From contig CM043967.1 in NCBI GenBank assembly GCA_014529385.2, positions 135,601,182 through 135,665,181 of the forward strand: a stretch of DNA of 64,000 nt, read 5' to 3'. The notes under the pieces are model-generated. The model did not search any database, was not told where the DNA came from, and was given only the letters and a program-made list of their open reading frames with translations. A program made the position numbers and the translations under genes. Within the stretch, counting starts at the first letter, position 1, and each line of letters starts with the position of its first letter. This document shows, in pieces, positions 21,883-32,518 of this stretch. Origin of the DNA: Adiantum capillus-veneris. Taxonomy: Eukaryota > Streptophyta > Polypodiopsida > Polypodiales > Pteridaceae.

Positions 21883-24096
21883 ATGGATTTTGAATCTCAT
21901 GAATTAGAGAGTGGAGCAAGTTCAGAGTCAAAACATTCGGAAGGACCGAGCACATCAACCGATGATAGCTCCTCCGAGAGTGAAGAGGACACCAACGAGG
22001 ACTCCTTTAGTGAGCCAGATCTAAATGCAAATCAAAAGCAGGTCTCAAATAAGAAAAAGAAAAAATTTCAAAGGCGTCGATATCGAGCCAATGTACGTGC
22101 TAGGATAAAAAAGAAGAGATCCTCAGCAGAATGGCTCAGTTATATAGGAGCATGTGATGCTCATCGAAAATTGGTAGATGATTGGGGTGAATATCTCCAA
22201 AATGTTATGTGGTGTAGACCACGACCCCATGACATAGCCCAATTAGAGATCATAGACAAGCCAAAGTTGAGCCGCACTGCAAGGAGGCGTCAAAACCAAG
22301 AGTTAGCTCGACAACACAAGAAAGCAGAAATAGAAGCACAGACGAAAGCACAACCAGAATCCACAGACTTGCATCCTGCACCAGAACATTTCAAATCTTA
22401 CACCACAGGGGAAGCAAAGGTTGTGTACACAAAAGCCCAAAGAATACCTATCGATGGGAATAATGGAATCTATGATGGTCCGGCAATAGTTAAAGAAATA
22501 GAATTAGCCGACCCCGATGAAGAATCAAAACCTGTTTTTATTGCCCAAGACCTCACAGAAGTTGAAGAGGCGGTCCTCAAAGAGCTTCTCAAGGAATTCA
22601 AGGACATATTCGCTTGCACATACCATGATATGAAAGGTGTTCCACCTTCTGTGGTCCAAAATACGATCCCTATGATTAGCACTACGAAGCCCGTACAACA
22701 AAGACCCTACCCGATGAATCCTAAGTACGCAAAGATCATTCAAGAAGAACTAGAAAAGCTTATCAAATGTGGGTTCATATATCCTATTGAACACTCTGAA
22801 TGGGTGTCTTCAATAGTTATCGTGCCAAAAAAGAATGGGAAACTCAGGGTGTGCGTGGACCTCAAAAAAGTTAATGCAACTACTAGAAGAGACCATTACC
22901 CCGTACCATATTCCGAACATGTACTCGAAAGAGTTGCAGGCAAGGAAGCTTATAGCTTTCTAGATGGGTACTCAGGCTACAACCAAATCACGATAGCGCT
23001 AGAGGACCAAGCTAAAACTGCCTTCATCACAGAAGTTGGCGTGTTTTCATTTCGTGTGATGGCTTTTGGCTTAACAAATGCCCCTGCTACATTCCAACGA
23101 TTAATAAACCCTGCTTTTAAAGAATATTTGAGAGAGTTTTGTGAAGCTTTCTTAGAAGACCTTTGTGTTTACTCTTCTTGGAAAGAACATCTATCATGTT
23201 TGCGGAAGGTGTTTGAAAAGTATAAGTTATATCGTATCTCATTGAACCCGTTCAAATGCCAATTTTGGGTCAAGCATGGAGTTATTTTAGGGCATATAGT
23301 ATCTAAGAATGGTATCTCAACCGATGAGAGCAAAATTAAAGTGATTCTAGAGTTACCACCACCAACCAATTACAAGGGAGTTCAAAGGTTCATGGGACAC
23401 GTGGGTTATTATCGACGGTTTATTTTATTTTTCGCTGAGATAGCACGTCCTTTGTACAAGCTTCTCATTGAATTTAAATGGACTGAAGAGTGTGACCAGG
23501 CCTATGAACAATTGAAGAAAACACTAGCAAGTGCTCCGATTTTAACGACACCTAACTGGGATGTCATTTTCCATGTGCATATTGATGCATCAAACTTTGC
23601 TATTGGGTGTGTTCTCACTCAACCAGGAGAACATAAATTGGACTATCCCATTAGCTTTGCAAGCCGTCAATTGAACGATGCTGAAAGGAACTACACCACT
23701 ACAGAGCGAGAAGGTTTAACAATGGTTAATGCAGTAAAGAAATTTTGCTACTACCTTCTGGCAAACAAGTTTGTATTTTATGTGGATCATCAAGCGTTGA
23801 TGTATCTGGTAAACAAGCCATGCTCCACAGGAAGAATCACACGATGGTTGTTAATTCTTCTGGAGTTTGATTTCACGATTGTAGTGAGACCCGATAAAAG
23901 GCACGTCATGGCTGATCATTTGTCTCGCATACCCAATGGTGAAGCCCCTACAGGAGTTGATGATGAATTACCCGATACTTCCCTATTCATAGTTGAGACT
24001 ATGCCTGAATGGAGTGAGAACATTGTTAACTTTTTAGTTAATGGTTTTCCACCCAAGGAACTTCGTAAGGATATCGCTCGAAGGCTAGTAAAATAA
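21883..24096 (+). pseudogene. Gy4 reverse transcriptase and RNase H
   Basis: 737 open codons. An acidic, then very basic N-terminal linker (KKKKKFQRRRYRANVRARIK) precedes RT. RT motifs include YPMNPKYAKIIQEELEKLIK, IVPKKNGKLRVCVDLKKVN, SFLDGYSGYNQITIA and VMAFGLTNAPATFQRLI. The catalytic box reads FLEDLCVY (Glu codon 23155-23157) where the family has two Asp residues, so the first metal-binding Asp is replaced by Glu. RNase H shows VHIDASNFAIGCVLTQ and TTTEREGLTMVNAVKKF. There is no second RNase H, unlike Gy5. It ends at a TAA (24094), after which the same frame carries on into integrase. Confidence 0.9.
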
Positions 24097-24111
24097 TGTG
24101 AACCCTATTGT

Positions 24112-25260
24112 TTGATTTCCGGAACTCTGTATAGACTAGGCAAGGACGATATTCTTAGGCGTTGTGCCCGCGAGGATGAATATTTGTATATCTTGCAAGA
24201 AGCACATATGGGCATAGCAGGAGAACATTTTTCAAGAGACCTGACTGCTAGAAAGGTGCTGCAATCATGCTATTGGTGGCCAACTTTATTTAAGGATGCA
24301 TCACTTTTTACAAAAGGGTGTGATGAGTGCCAACGTTACAAGACCACACAGCGCGAAGACAGAATGCCCTTACATCCTATTAAAGTAACCCAACCATTTG
24401 AAAAATGGGGCTTAGACTTTGTAGGTCCAATTAGTCCCGCAGCTCGCAACACTCAATCTCGATATATTCTAGTTGCTACGGACTATGTAACAAAATGGGC
24501 TGAAGCTAAGGCTTCACAAAAAGCTGACGTGAGGACAACAGCTAAGTTTATTTTTTAGAACATTATCACAAGATTTGGTTGCCCTTTTGAAATTGTTAGT
24601 GATAATGGTACCCATTTTATAAATGAGGTAATAAGAGAGCTTACCACGACCTTTATGATATCCCACCATAATTCTACACCTTATTACCCGCAAGCTAATG
24701 GACAAGCCGAGAGCACCAACAAGACTCTAATCTCTATTTTAACCAAGACGGTAGAAGCTCATCGCACTGATTGGGATTTGAAGTTGACATCTGCTCTATG
24801 GGCTTATCGTACTGCTTATAAAGTGGCTATTAATTGTACGCCATTCAAAATGGTATACGGCCAAGAAGCGGTTATGCCTTGGGAGTTTGTCATTCCTAGT
24901 CTTAGGGTAGCTTCGCAAGAAGGATGGGATGGTAACCCCTTAACCGAGCGTTTGTATATCTTAGAAAAACTAGACGAAGAGAGACAATTGGCTGTGCAAA
25001 ATGCTCTTGTGGAAAAGGATAGGAGAAAGAAGTGGTTTGATCGCCATGTGAAGGACAAGGACATCAAAGTTGGTGATAAAGTCCTTATGTATGGAGTACG
25101 TAAAGAGAAGAAAAAATTGAAATATGCTGGTAAAGGACCATATAGAGTATGTGAAATTACCCCACAAGGTACCCTTCGTGTGGAAACTCTTGATGGAGTT
25201 GAAACCATTGGATTCCTCAATGGGAGTAAATTCAAAAGATATTATGATCCTTTAAGCCAA
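24112..25260 (+). pseudogene. Gy4 integrase
   Basis: Same frame as RT. The zinc-binding module (HMGIAGEH ... CDECQRYK), the catalytic Asp residues (WGLDFVGPI, IVSDNGTHF) and Glu (YYPQANGQAESTNKTL) are all present. The C-terminal domain shows KKWFDRHVKDKDIKVGDKVL and KGPYRVCEITPQGTLRVETL. One stop (TAG 24556) interrupts the core, where the next residues NIITRFGCP continue normally. No chromodomain follows. Instead the frame runs into a helical basic linker (KKAAKAQTELKKIQAQAEAK) and the extension below. Confidence 0.9.
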
Positions 25261-25479
25261 GAAGAACTACGGGCCATTCGTCAAAAGAAGGCCGCCAAAG
25301 CACAAACCGAGTTAAAGAAGATACAAGCTCAAGCTGAGGCTAAGGAGCGACAACAGCGTATAAGACAAAAACGAGAGGCTAACCTTGGAGTCACAAATGC
25401 ATTCCACGTGGAAATCGAAGAGGATTGGTTGGACTCTGACACACCTCTACGATACCTTATTGAGTTAAATAGTGCCTAT

Positions 25480-25775
25480 GGAAAAGTGCTATATAACGCC
25501 TTATTGGACATGGGTGCTAAATATAATCTGCTATCCTATGGGGTGTGGTGTTAGTTAGGGAAGCCACCTCTATCTGAGAGTATTATCCAAGTCAAGGGTG
25601 TCAACAAGAAAAAAACTACGGTTTTTGGAATCTGACACACTTCTGTCAGTTATGACAATGGAATTGTAGCTCAAGACTTTTTGGTCATGCCTACTGGAAC
25701 TATGGAGGGTAATATAAACTTAGGACTCACGTGGATGATAGCCACCAAATGCACTATTGATTGGGGGACTGGGGG
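25480..25775 (+). pseudogene. Gy4 second retropepsin-like domain, downstream of integrase
   Basis: Still in the pol frame. The segment reads NALLDMGAKYNLLSYGVW (Asp codon 25507-25509), then ESIIQVKGVNKKKTTVFGI, DNGIVAQDFLVMP and INLGLTWMIATKC. This is the layout of a plant retropepsin: hydrophobic-D-x-G-A loop, a flap-like beta region, and a C-terminal I-x-LG-x-x-W-hydrophobic element. The Thr/Ser of D-T/S-G is Met here, a single-base change from ACG. Stops at 25552 and 25633 interrupt it. The true protease lies upstream of RT at 21163, so this is an extra copy at an unusual place. Assignment rests on motif pattern alone. Confidence 0.6.
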
Positions 25776-26622
25776 TGTCACAACGCAAAAACCAACTCTT
25801 ATCCCTACCACTCAAGCCATAGTCCCTGAGATATTGCCTAAGGAAATAAAACCCAAGACATTGCATGTCCAGGAGGTTGAACCATACGTCCCCATAGCCC
25901 AACTCTATAGATCTTCAACTGATGTAGTGGAAAGAAAGCTTGAGACACACAAGAACCATCCTAATATAACAAAGAAAGCATACAAGTGGGTCCCTAAAGC
26001 TTCTTTAGTAACCATGGATGATGCTAAAAAACGAAAGCCTCGTAAGAAACGTCCCACTCGCTCCAAGAAATGTAAGAAAACGTGGCGCTGGATTCCTAAA
26101 CGACTATTAAAAGCCCAAGGATACTATAAAGGAAATGATCAAATCTGGGTGCCCAAACGTAAATTGTACTCTTACCTGTCATCTGACCCATGTAAACCAA
26201 ATCCTGTGGCTCCAAAACAAATTGAAAATCGTGGAAAGGAAAAAATCACGGAATGCGACACACCTGCTCCAGAGCTAGTTTGGGTACCAAAGAAAGAACG
26301 ATTTGTTCCCCCTAGCTCAAGAACAGGAAAAGCAAATAAAGCTTCTTGCTCTTCATGTAGTTCCTATACGGAAATAGAAGCTTCGACACAACCTCCACCT
26401 ACCATTGTACATATCCATACAAGCAAGAAAGAGTTTGCACCTCCCGTTGTAGATTCACCACCTCCAACGATGTTGCAAATAAAATCATGGGAGAGTACCT
26501 TACCACCCTTGCAACTAGATGAAACACATAGGGTGATCGAAAACTATTGGTTAAAGCCTTTACCCATAACAACTTGGAACAATTGGTTTCAAAAGGTGAC
26601 AACATCATTCCAAAAAGTATGA
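25776..26622 (+). pseudogene. Gy4 basic tail with four W-[VI]-P-K motifs
   Basis: Continues in the same frame to TGA at 26620. Trp codons of the motif are at 25987 (YKWVPKASL), 26089 (WRWIPKRLL), 26146 (IWVPKRKLY) and 26281 (VWVPKKERF). Between the first two is a strongly basic run (KKRKPRKKRPTRSKKCKKTW). A Ser/Pro-rich end follows. The basic stretches suggest nucleic-acid binding or nuclear import, which is inference. Similar W-V-P-K repeats are known from Gag regions of some plant copia elements. Confidence 0.6.
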
Positions 26623-26629
26623 TCTACCC

Positions 26630-26641
26630 AAGGAAGGGGGG
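26630..26641 (+). promoter_or_regulatory. Internal polypurine tract of Gy4
   Basis: AAGGAAGGGGGG shares the ten bases GGAAGGGGGG with the terminal tract at 28632-28641. It lies ten bases after the pol stop codon. It could prime a second plus strand, or be the scar of an extension added downstream of an older 3' end. Confidence 0.55.
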
Positions 26642-26869
26642 AGTGTTTGCTGACATCCGTCATTCACTTACTTCCCTCTCAACTGTCCTCCCTGACCTCT
26701 CAATCTCTAATCTTAGGGAATGTATATATAAATCCTTATACTCACAAAAACAAGATAAAAAAGTAAAAGAGCAAGAGCCATAACACAAAATAATAAAAAC
26801 AAATTATGCACAAGAACACGAACCTTGTAATATTTGCACTCTAACCATCATCTATTTGCGTGTACAGAT

Positions 26870-27292
26870 ATGACTAGTACGCTAGAGTCATCCACTCCTG
26901 CCTTGGGTGAGAGGTACCCTCGTTACTTTTCACAAATGTTTCACATGGTCTTTCCAGTGCTTGCATGTGAATGGGATTTGATAGGTACGCTAGCATGTGA
27001 GAGGAATTTTGAGGAGTTAGAATGGCTGATACGTCTCTTGACCACGTTTGATCCATACTTAGTAGAGAGCGTTTCTCCCATTGCACAAGCCTACCCTTTT
27101 GACCAAGATGACTATAGGCGTCTAGTGACCTTCTTAGTAAACATGGGCACCTATGATGAAGAAGAAAATTTACATGACTACACGGATGGCACATATGGTC
27201 TCATGGATGATGACTTTGTTTATCTTGACGACGAGGATAGGGGTTTAGCCTTAGGGTTTCCCCCCAACCTCTACAATATCCTATTCCCTTGA
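26870..27292 (+). CDS. Gy4 accessory ORF, 140 residues, function unknown
   Basis: ATG at 26870, stop at 27290-27292, a different frame from pol. The product is acidic: RYPRYFSQMFHMVFPVLACE, ERNFEELEWLIRLLTTFDPY, then a tail of Asp/Glu (YLDDEDRG). I see no signal peptide or membrane segment and do not recognise the family. The ATG is preceded by a pyrimidine-rich stretch ending TGTACAG, which looks like a splice acceptor. This would allow a spliced subgenomic message. The frame has no stops while pol has many, so it may be under selection or simply short. Confidence 0.5.
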   Translation: MTSTLESSTPALGERYPRYFSQMFHMVFPVLACEWDLIGTLACERNFEELEWLIRLLTTFDPYLVESVSPIAQAYPFDQDDYRRLVTFLVNMGTYDEEENLHDYTDGTYGLMDDDFVYLDDEDRGLALGFPPNLYNILFP

Positions 27293-28630
27293 CTCTTTAC
27301 GGGGAGTGCAAATAATTAGGTTAGGGTTCCTTATGTTTTTTGTTGTGTTCAATAAAGTGTTGGTACCTTTTCCCACTAATGTGCCTCCTGGAGGTATTCC
27401 TTTTGTTTCCTAGTGTGTACAGGAGCGTGTTGCTATTGATAGGATTTGGACCTTCATGGAACCTTTCTCTCGTTCACACTTCAAATCAAGCGCGACCATC
27501 AACACAAACAGGTGTTTTATGTCCATTAGCATTGCCCTTATCTTTTTTCATCCATGTTTGTCTGCTTTGATTGTGATTGGTAGCATAATATTCAGCGCAT
27601 TTGCTTAGTATCAAACATTTAATTCAATGTAATGTTTTGTCATAATCACTTGTCTAGGTTTAAAAATCAAGCAGTCCGACTAAGCTAGTTTGACCAAGCT
27701 AGGTATTAGAAATCTTCTCTTAATACCATGGGGAATGCCTTCCTAATAAGCAATGGTTACTTAGGTTCTTAATCCGATTTAGGCAGCATTGTGTGAAATG
27801 TACTAGGCCCTATTGACCTTTAGCTTAAGTAATATAAAGGGAGTTTACTAATGTGATGAGCCTGGGGAGGGTAACAGTGTTATATGACCCCCCAAAGTTA
27901 CAAAATTAAAATGCTGAAAATGAACAAACAAAAAAATCAAAGTGCCACAATGTAAAATTTTAAGCTGGAAGAGAAATCCCTGCTTAAATTGGTACTTCAC
28001 TCACATGTATCGCCTATGGTACTAGAGCCCTAGAGGTTCCCAGTGTGGGCGCTTTTCCTTGAAAAGCAAAAAACCCAAGGCATACAAAATAAGCACACAC
28101 ATCAAAATTGAATCAATGTGAAAAGACTTTGGGGGGTCAAAGAAAAGGTAATCAGTCAGGCGATGATTTCATGAGAAATTCCTTTTATCGTAGCTTAACT
28201 TCAAGGTCTTCTAGGTATAGCCTCTAGTCAGCCCTCGAACATCAAATACTTGGCTCTCGCGATTAAACAACTTAATTGACCAGAAAAAATTGAGAAGTTA
28301 CCCATGGTATTAATAGTCGAGCTCTAGTGCCTTTTGACCGTTAAATTAGCGACCCCGGACTTGTTTAATTTTTTACCTTTACATCTGTTTATGCATTTGA
28401 TTATATTGCAATTTAATGTTTATTACTGACAAATTGTCTAATAATCTGTTACCAATCAATTTGTCTGTCTATTGCATATGATTTTTAATTGTATATGAGA
28501 ATGCAATTACTGTGGCAGTGTTGTTTGATTTTGCAGTGATTGAAGAAGGCTAGGCATATCCATGTCGACTGCTCTTCCATCTCAACGAACGAACTTCAAC
28601 TCGATAGCTTCCGAGGACGGAATCTACATC
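27293..28630 (+). other. Gy4 3' non-coding region
   Basis: 1.3 kb between the accessory ORF and the terminal polypurine tract. No ORF of interest. AT-rich stretches alternate with short direct repeats such as GACTAAGCTAGTTTGACCAA near 27680. No tandem array is seen. Confidence 0.6.
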
Positions 28631-28643
28631 AGGAAGGGGGGCA
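28631..28643 (+). promoter_or_regulatory. Gy4 terminal polypurine tract
   Basis: AGGAAGGGGGGCA directly abuts the 3' LTR start TGTTAACCC. Confidence 0.85.
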
Positions 28644-28946
28644 TGTTAACCCTCACGGCACACGGACACCCTATGATCTATAAACGTTGTATTATTTAGA
28701 GTCAGGTACCGGGCTTGTTGGACCAATAGGAATAGGGTAAGGGTGATCGCCGATGACAGGCGCACTCTAACTGGAATATTCAAGGAGTTAGTTGGCTAAG
28801 TATGGGCGCCCAAGTGTGAATGGGGTGAGCTCATATAAAAGCCACTAAACCTAATTTTTACTCATTCTCTCATTGTGCAATAGAAGCCGCTCTTGCACCA
28901 TCTCCACCTTCTCCTTCACCATGTCCTTGTGTGTGTGTGTGTGTAC

Positions 28947-28979
<33 letters not shown>

Positions 28980-29212
28980 TGTGTGAGAGTGTGTGTGTGA
29001 TCGAGTGTTGCGGCGGCACGACGGCGGTGAGGCGGTTGAGCGCGGCGTAGCGGCGTCTCCCTCTTCTTCGCGGCGCGGGAATCCTTCATTCGCAACTACG
29101 CAGGAAGGTGAGTGACACACCATTCTTCCTTGTGAGCTTGTCTGTTGTATGACTGTGTGCTAGGAGCCTTTGTGGCTCGCACACGGCGCGTAGCAAGTCC
29201 CTAGCCTTAACA
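28644..29212 (+). repeat. Gy4 3' LTR
   Basis: 569 bp, nearly identical to 15691-16257. Differences are mainly C/T and A/G changes plus a longer GT array (about 28928-28968). TATA box at 28834-28840. Confidence 0.95.
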
Positions 29213-29362
29213 ATGGACCTGCTCCTTCAACACTTCAAGCTGTACCTTCCTGGACCCAAAGACTGCACCTTGAATCTCCTTCACCTGTTCCCCAAATTAG
29301 CCCATTCTAGAGCCTTTCTTGGCCTATAAACCGTATCACTCATACATTTCCGCTGCTACACT
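29213..29362 (-). repeat. Gy3 LTR B, outer part
   Basis: Continues LTR B after the Gy4 target duplication and matches LTR C at 39130-39275. It stops near 29362, about 115 bases short of the LTR start, and joins internal sequence. A deletion therefore removed the polypurine tract and the LTR edge. Confidence 0.75.
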
Positions 29363-30079
29363 GTTTTATTCTCCCTACTGCCAAGCCTTCAAATGGGTTG
29401 CCCCAACCCCTGCATCACATAGCTTCCACCTGGATCAAACACCTGCCTTTGATATCATCCACCCATCTGTAACTGTTCACCATAGTTCCGTACCCCACTA
29501 CATAGACCATCATGTGTGTAGGCTGACACCAAGCTCCAATACATGTCTGACCCTCCCTCCCAACCAAATAAAGTGAAATCCTCAACCATAGACCTCTGAA
29601 CCTGCTGAACCATCCACCAAATAGCTGTATCTACAAGCATATTCTTCAACCATATCTCACATACCTTCAATGGAAGCAAATCCAGTGCCTGGTATTCTCC
29701 TTTCTCCACCATTGGACATGTTTGCTGCATCGAAATCTCCATCTTCTTTGGTGTCACAACCTCTTCTTTGGCCACACACTCAATTCCAGCATCGTCAAGC
29801 CCTTCCTTGTCAACCATCCCTTCAAGTTCGATCACAACCACTTGCTCTTCAACTTCAATCACCTGCTCTCCGAACAGCTCTTCTACCGTTGCATCATGCT
29901 CCACCAAGGAGGAGAGAAACTCGCTCTCTGTTGAATCATCTTTGTTTTCCTCCATAGGCACGGGTTCTCTATCTCTTCTGGAAAAATTCTGCACCTATTG
30001 CACCACCATGGCACATTCCACTGCTACTTTCATCAGCATGGCACCACACACCACCTTTATTTGCATACCATCACATGTA
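29363..30079 (-). pseudogene. Gy3 Gag spacer region, distal part
   Basis: Minus-strand frame 29994-29455 (179 codons) is rich in Glu, Val and Asp (LVEHDATVEELFGEQVIEVE). It then has a more ordered part (LLPLKVCEIWLKNMLVDTAI). The same frame continues upstream across Co2 into 35799-36177, once one target duplication is removed. One TAG lies near 29995. It has no zinc knuckle or protease motif. It is probably a linker between Gag and protease of the Gy3 family, comparable with the acidic stretch of Gy5 near 55130-55210. Confidence 0.5.
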
Positions 30080-30324
30080 TGTTAAAGAATATGATGTTAA
30101 AGAATATGTCCATTGTGCTATGGGTGGCCGGAAATTGACTATACTATGTTGTAAATATACTTTGGATAATAGTTCAAAAAGAAGAAGAGTGTAGCAGCAC
30201 GTTTAATGGTTGTTGTTGCTGCTACAGGGTAACGATTGTGTGTGTGTGTGTGTGTGTCTTGACGTGTGTTAGTGTGTGTGCGTAGTCTTCTTTCCTACCT
30301 TCTCCATCACCTATGCACTCTACA
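30080..30324 (+). repeat. Co2 5' LTR
   Basis: Opens with two tandem copies of TGTTAAAGAATATGA/TGTTAAAGAATATG, which the 3' LTR also has. A GT array lies near 30237-30256. It ends ACTCTACA. Confidence 0.9.
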
Positions 30325-30327
30325 AAG

Positions 30328-30340
30328 TGGTATCAAAGCT
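30328..30340 (+). promoter_or_regulatory. Co2 primer-binding site, initiator tRNA-Met type
   Basis: TGGTATCAAAGCT follows the LTR by three bases. It differs from TGGTATCAGAGC at one base. Confidence 0.85.
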
Positions 30341-31213
30341 CAATTTAAGGAGCTACAGTCAATACACAGATTTTCGCAGCTCTGGAAAACAACCAAAAAG
30401 AGAGGTTTTTTGGTCATAACTCCCTCACCCGAACTCGGAATACACTGATTCAGGAGTCTATCTTTATGTTTTTGGGCAATCCAGGCGCAAAATATGCAAC
30501 AAAGTTTTCTTGCAGCAAACAGCCAGCTCACACAGGCATAGGAGATTTTCAGTTTTTCACTCGGCAGTAGATTTGCAGGTTACAGGTGAATAATTCAGCA
30601 TTTACACAGGTTTTGGAGAGCAACATAGAGCTTTTGCATCATGATATTCTATTATTGAAGATTATGTTTGGTTGTTGTGGGTCCGTTATGGACAGCCACC
30701 TATGTAAGAAAGGTTGTGGGAAGAAGTTGAGGCGGTTATATTGTCAGATTGAGTACTTTGTGGTTATGTATGGATATGCGGTTAATGTATTTTGGAAAAC
30801 TGCAGCCTTTGTGAGGGTCGAGTGAGGTTTTTTGAAGCCTTGCCTTGGGAGCTTTGGTACCTTGGCAAGGTGGATTAGGTACTGGAGTGAACCCCCGACT
30901 GGCCCCGCTAAAGACCTCATATGTCGTTTATGACTATGGGATGAAGGTGGATGTATGGATATGTGGTATAGGACAGTGTATGGATTGCATTTGCATACAG
31001 GTCGATGTGGACACTGTTTTAGAGTATTTATGCATAGTATTGAGTCAGTCTGTGGAAAAGTGAGTCAATGGATTTTCCCTTGGCAATGAGAGATTTTTCG
31101 TCAGTGTTTATGAGCACTTTGGTTGAGATTGTCACTTGAGATATTGTCCTAATATAAACGAAACTCTACCAAAATTTTGTCAAAATCCTTTGGAAGCAAT
31201 TGAGAGAGTGAAG
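30341..31213 (+). other. Co2 leader
   Basis: About 870 bases with short unrelated ORFs only. No gene recognised. Confidence 0.6.
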
Positions 31214-32518
31214 ATGGCACAAAGTTCAACGCAATTCACACAGATTGTTGGAGAGAAGCTAACCAGAGAGAACTATAGCATATGTTCTTACGGGATGGAG
31301 AACTTTATCATGGGAAAAGGTTTATGGGACTACATTACAGGTGAACAAGAGTGTCCCGAGGTTGGTTTGAAACCAAACAGAGAGAATGTTGAAGCAAATA
31401 AAACATGGCAAGCCGGAGTAGAAGCTTACAAGAAGTGGATCAAGAATTCAAGGAAAGTGATGCATTGGATTTCACTACGCATTAGTGACTTCTTTATACC
31501 ACATGTGAAGAAGGCTCAATATCCAAAGGAAGCATGGGAGATACTAGCAAGGATGAACAACTCCAATACATAACCATGAAAAGTTCACTTGAAGCAAAGG
31601 TTACATTGTGTATGGTGAGGAAATAGATCCATATCAAATTATGTGACAGAGATAAAGCAAATACAGGAAGATCTTGCGAGCATTAATGTTGAAGTTCCAG
31701 ATGATGACTTAGTTTCAGTGACATTGAATGGTTTGGGACTAGAATACAAGTCATTGGATACATCTATATCTGTTTGAGGACACATGCTTGATTTTGAAGA
31801 GTTAGTAAACCTTTGTTTGCAAGAAGAGGTGAAGTTAGGCAAGGCAGGTCCTTCTACATCAATTTTTTTTTCCAAAGATCAGGTTTTTTACTCTAGAGGT
31901 CGTGGAAACAATAGGGATGGAAGAGGAAACTATGGTCGTGGAAACAATGTTGGAAGAGGTCAATGGCAAAACCAACAAAGTCAAAGTTACAATGATTACA
32001 GCCATAGAGGCAGGGGGAGAACCCAACCTCGTGGACGTGGAGGTGGACAATTTGTACATCCTCAAAGAGATGGATACTATAACAAATGTGGCATTTATGG
32101 TCACTTTGAAAGAAAATGTTACACAAGGATAGATCAAAATCGTGATCGTGGTGGAAGAGGCCAAGGTTATGGCAGACATGGAGGAAACTTTGCTGGATAC
32201 AATCCTCATGATCAAAATATATATGACAATAGATCCAGTGGACATGTATTTCTTATGGAGTATGTTGTTGGAAGCATGGTGGATCCACATAATACAGATG
32301 ATTGGTATTTAGATAGTGGTGCCACAAATCATATGACATATCATGGTGAATGGTTTGATAGAAAAGAGAAGTTAGAAGAGGATGAGTTTGTCGCTACTAC
32401 AGGTGATGATACTATGCATAGGATTACACATGTTGGTTTAGTTCCATTGCTAGAAAAGACGGGACATACAACACATTGGGAGATGTTCTATATGTGCCTT
32501 CAATCACAAAGAGTCTAG
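31214..32518 (+). pseudogene. Co2 gag and protease
   Basis: ATG 31214 opens MAQSSTQFTQIVGEKLTREN, a copia Gag start, followed by FIMGKGLWDYITGEQE. The frame breaks at 31571 and is patchy to 31784. From there a Gly/Arg-rich RNA-binding stretch (GRGNNRDGRGNYGRGNNVGR) leads to a zinc knuckle YNKCGIYGHFERKC, whose first Cys is Tyr (codon 32078-32080). The protease loop is WYLDSGATNHMT. A frameshift near 32470 ends this part. The broken knuckle and frameshifts make it inactive. Confidence 0.88.

Larger units (their letters stand above)
15691..29212 (+). mobile_element. Gy4: 13.5-kb Ty3/gypsy element with 3' extension (Athila/Tat-like)
   Basis: Complete structure: LTRs of 567 and 569 bp (TGTTAACCC to CCTTGACA/CCTTAACA), target duplication ATGGA on both sides (15686-15690 and 29213-29217), a tRNA-Asp-type PBS, a gag ORF, then PR, RT-RNase H and integrase in one frame, and a polypurine tract. 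The PBS and lack of a chromodomain fit the Athila/Tat group. LTRs differ mostly by transitions, so the insertion is fairly young. Pol carries several stops and an altered RT active site, so it is not autonomous as sequenced. Confidence 0.95.

Noticed and set aside
29319-30085. Plus-strand ORFs next to Co2
   Set aside because: The minus strand carries the longer frame that continues across Co2 into Gy3 gag, so the plus-strand frames are shadows.
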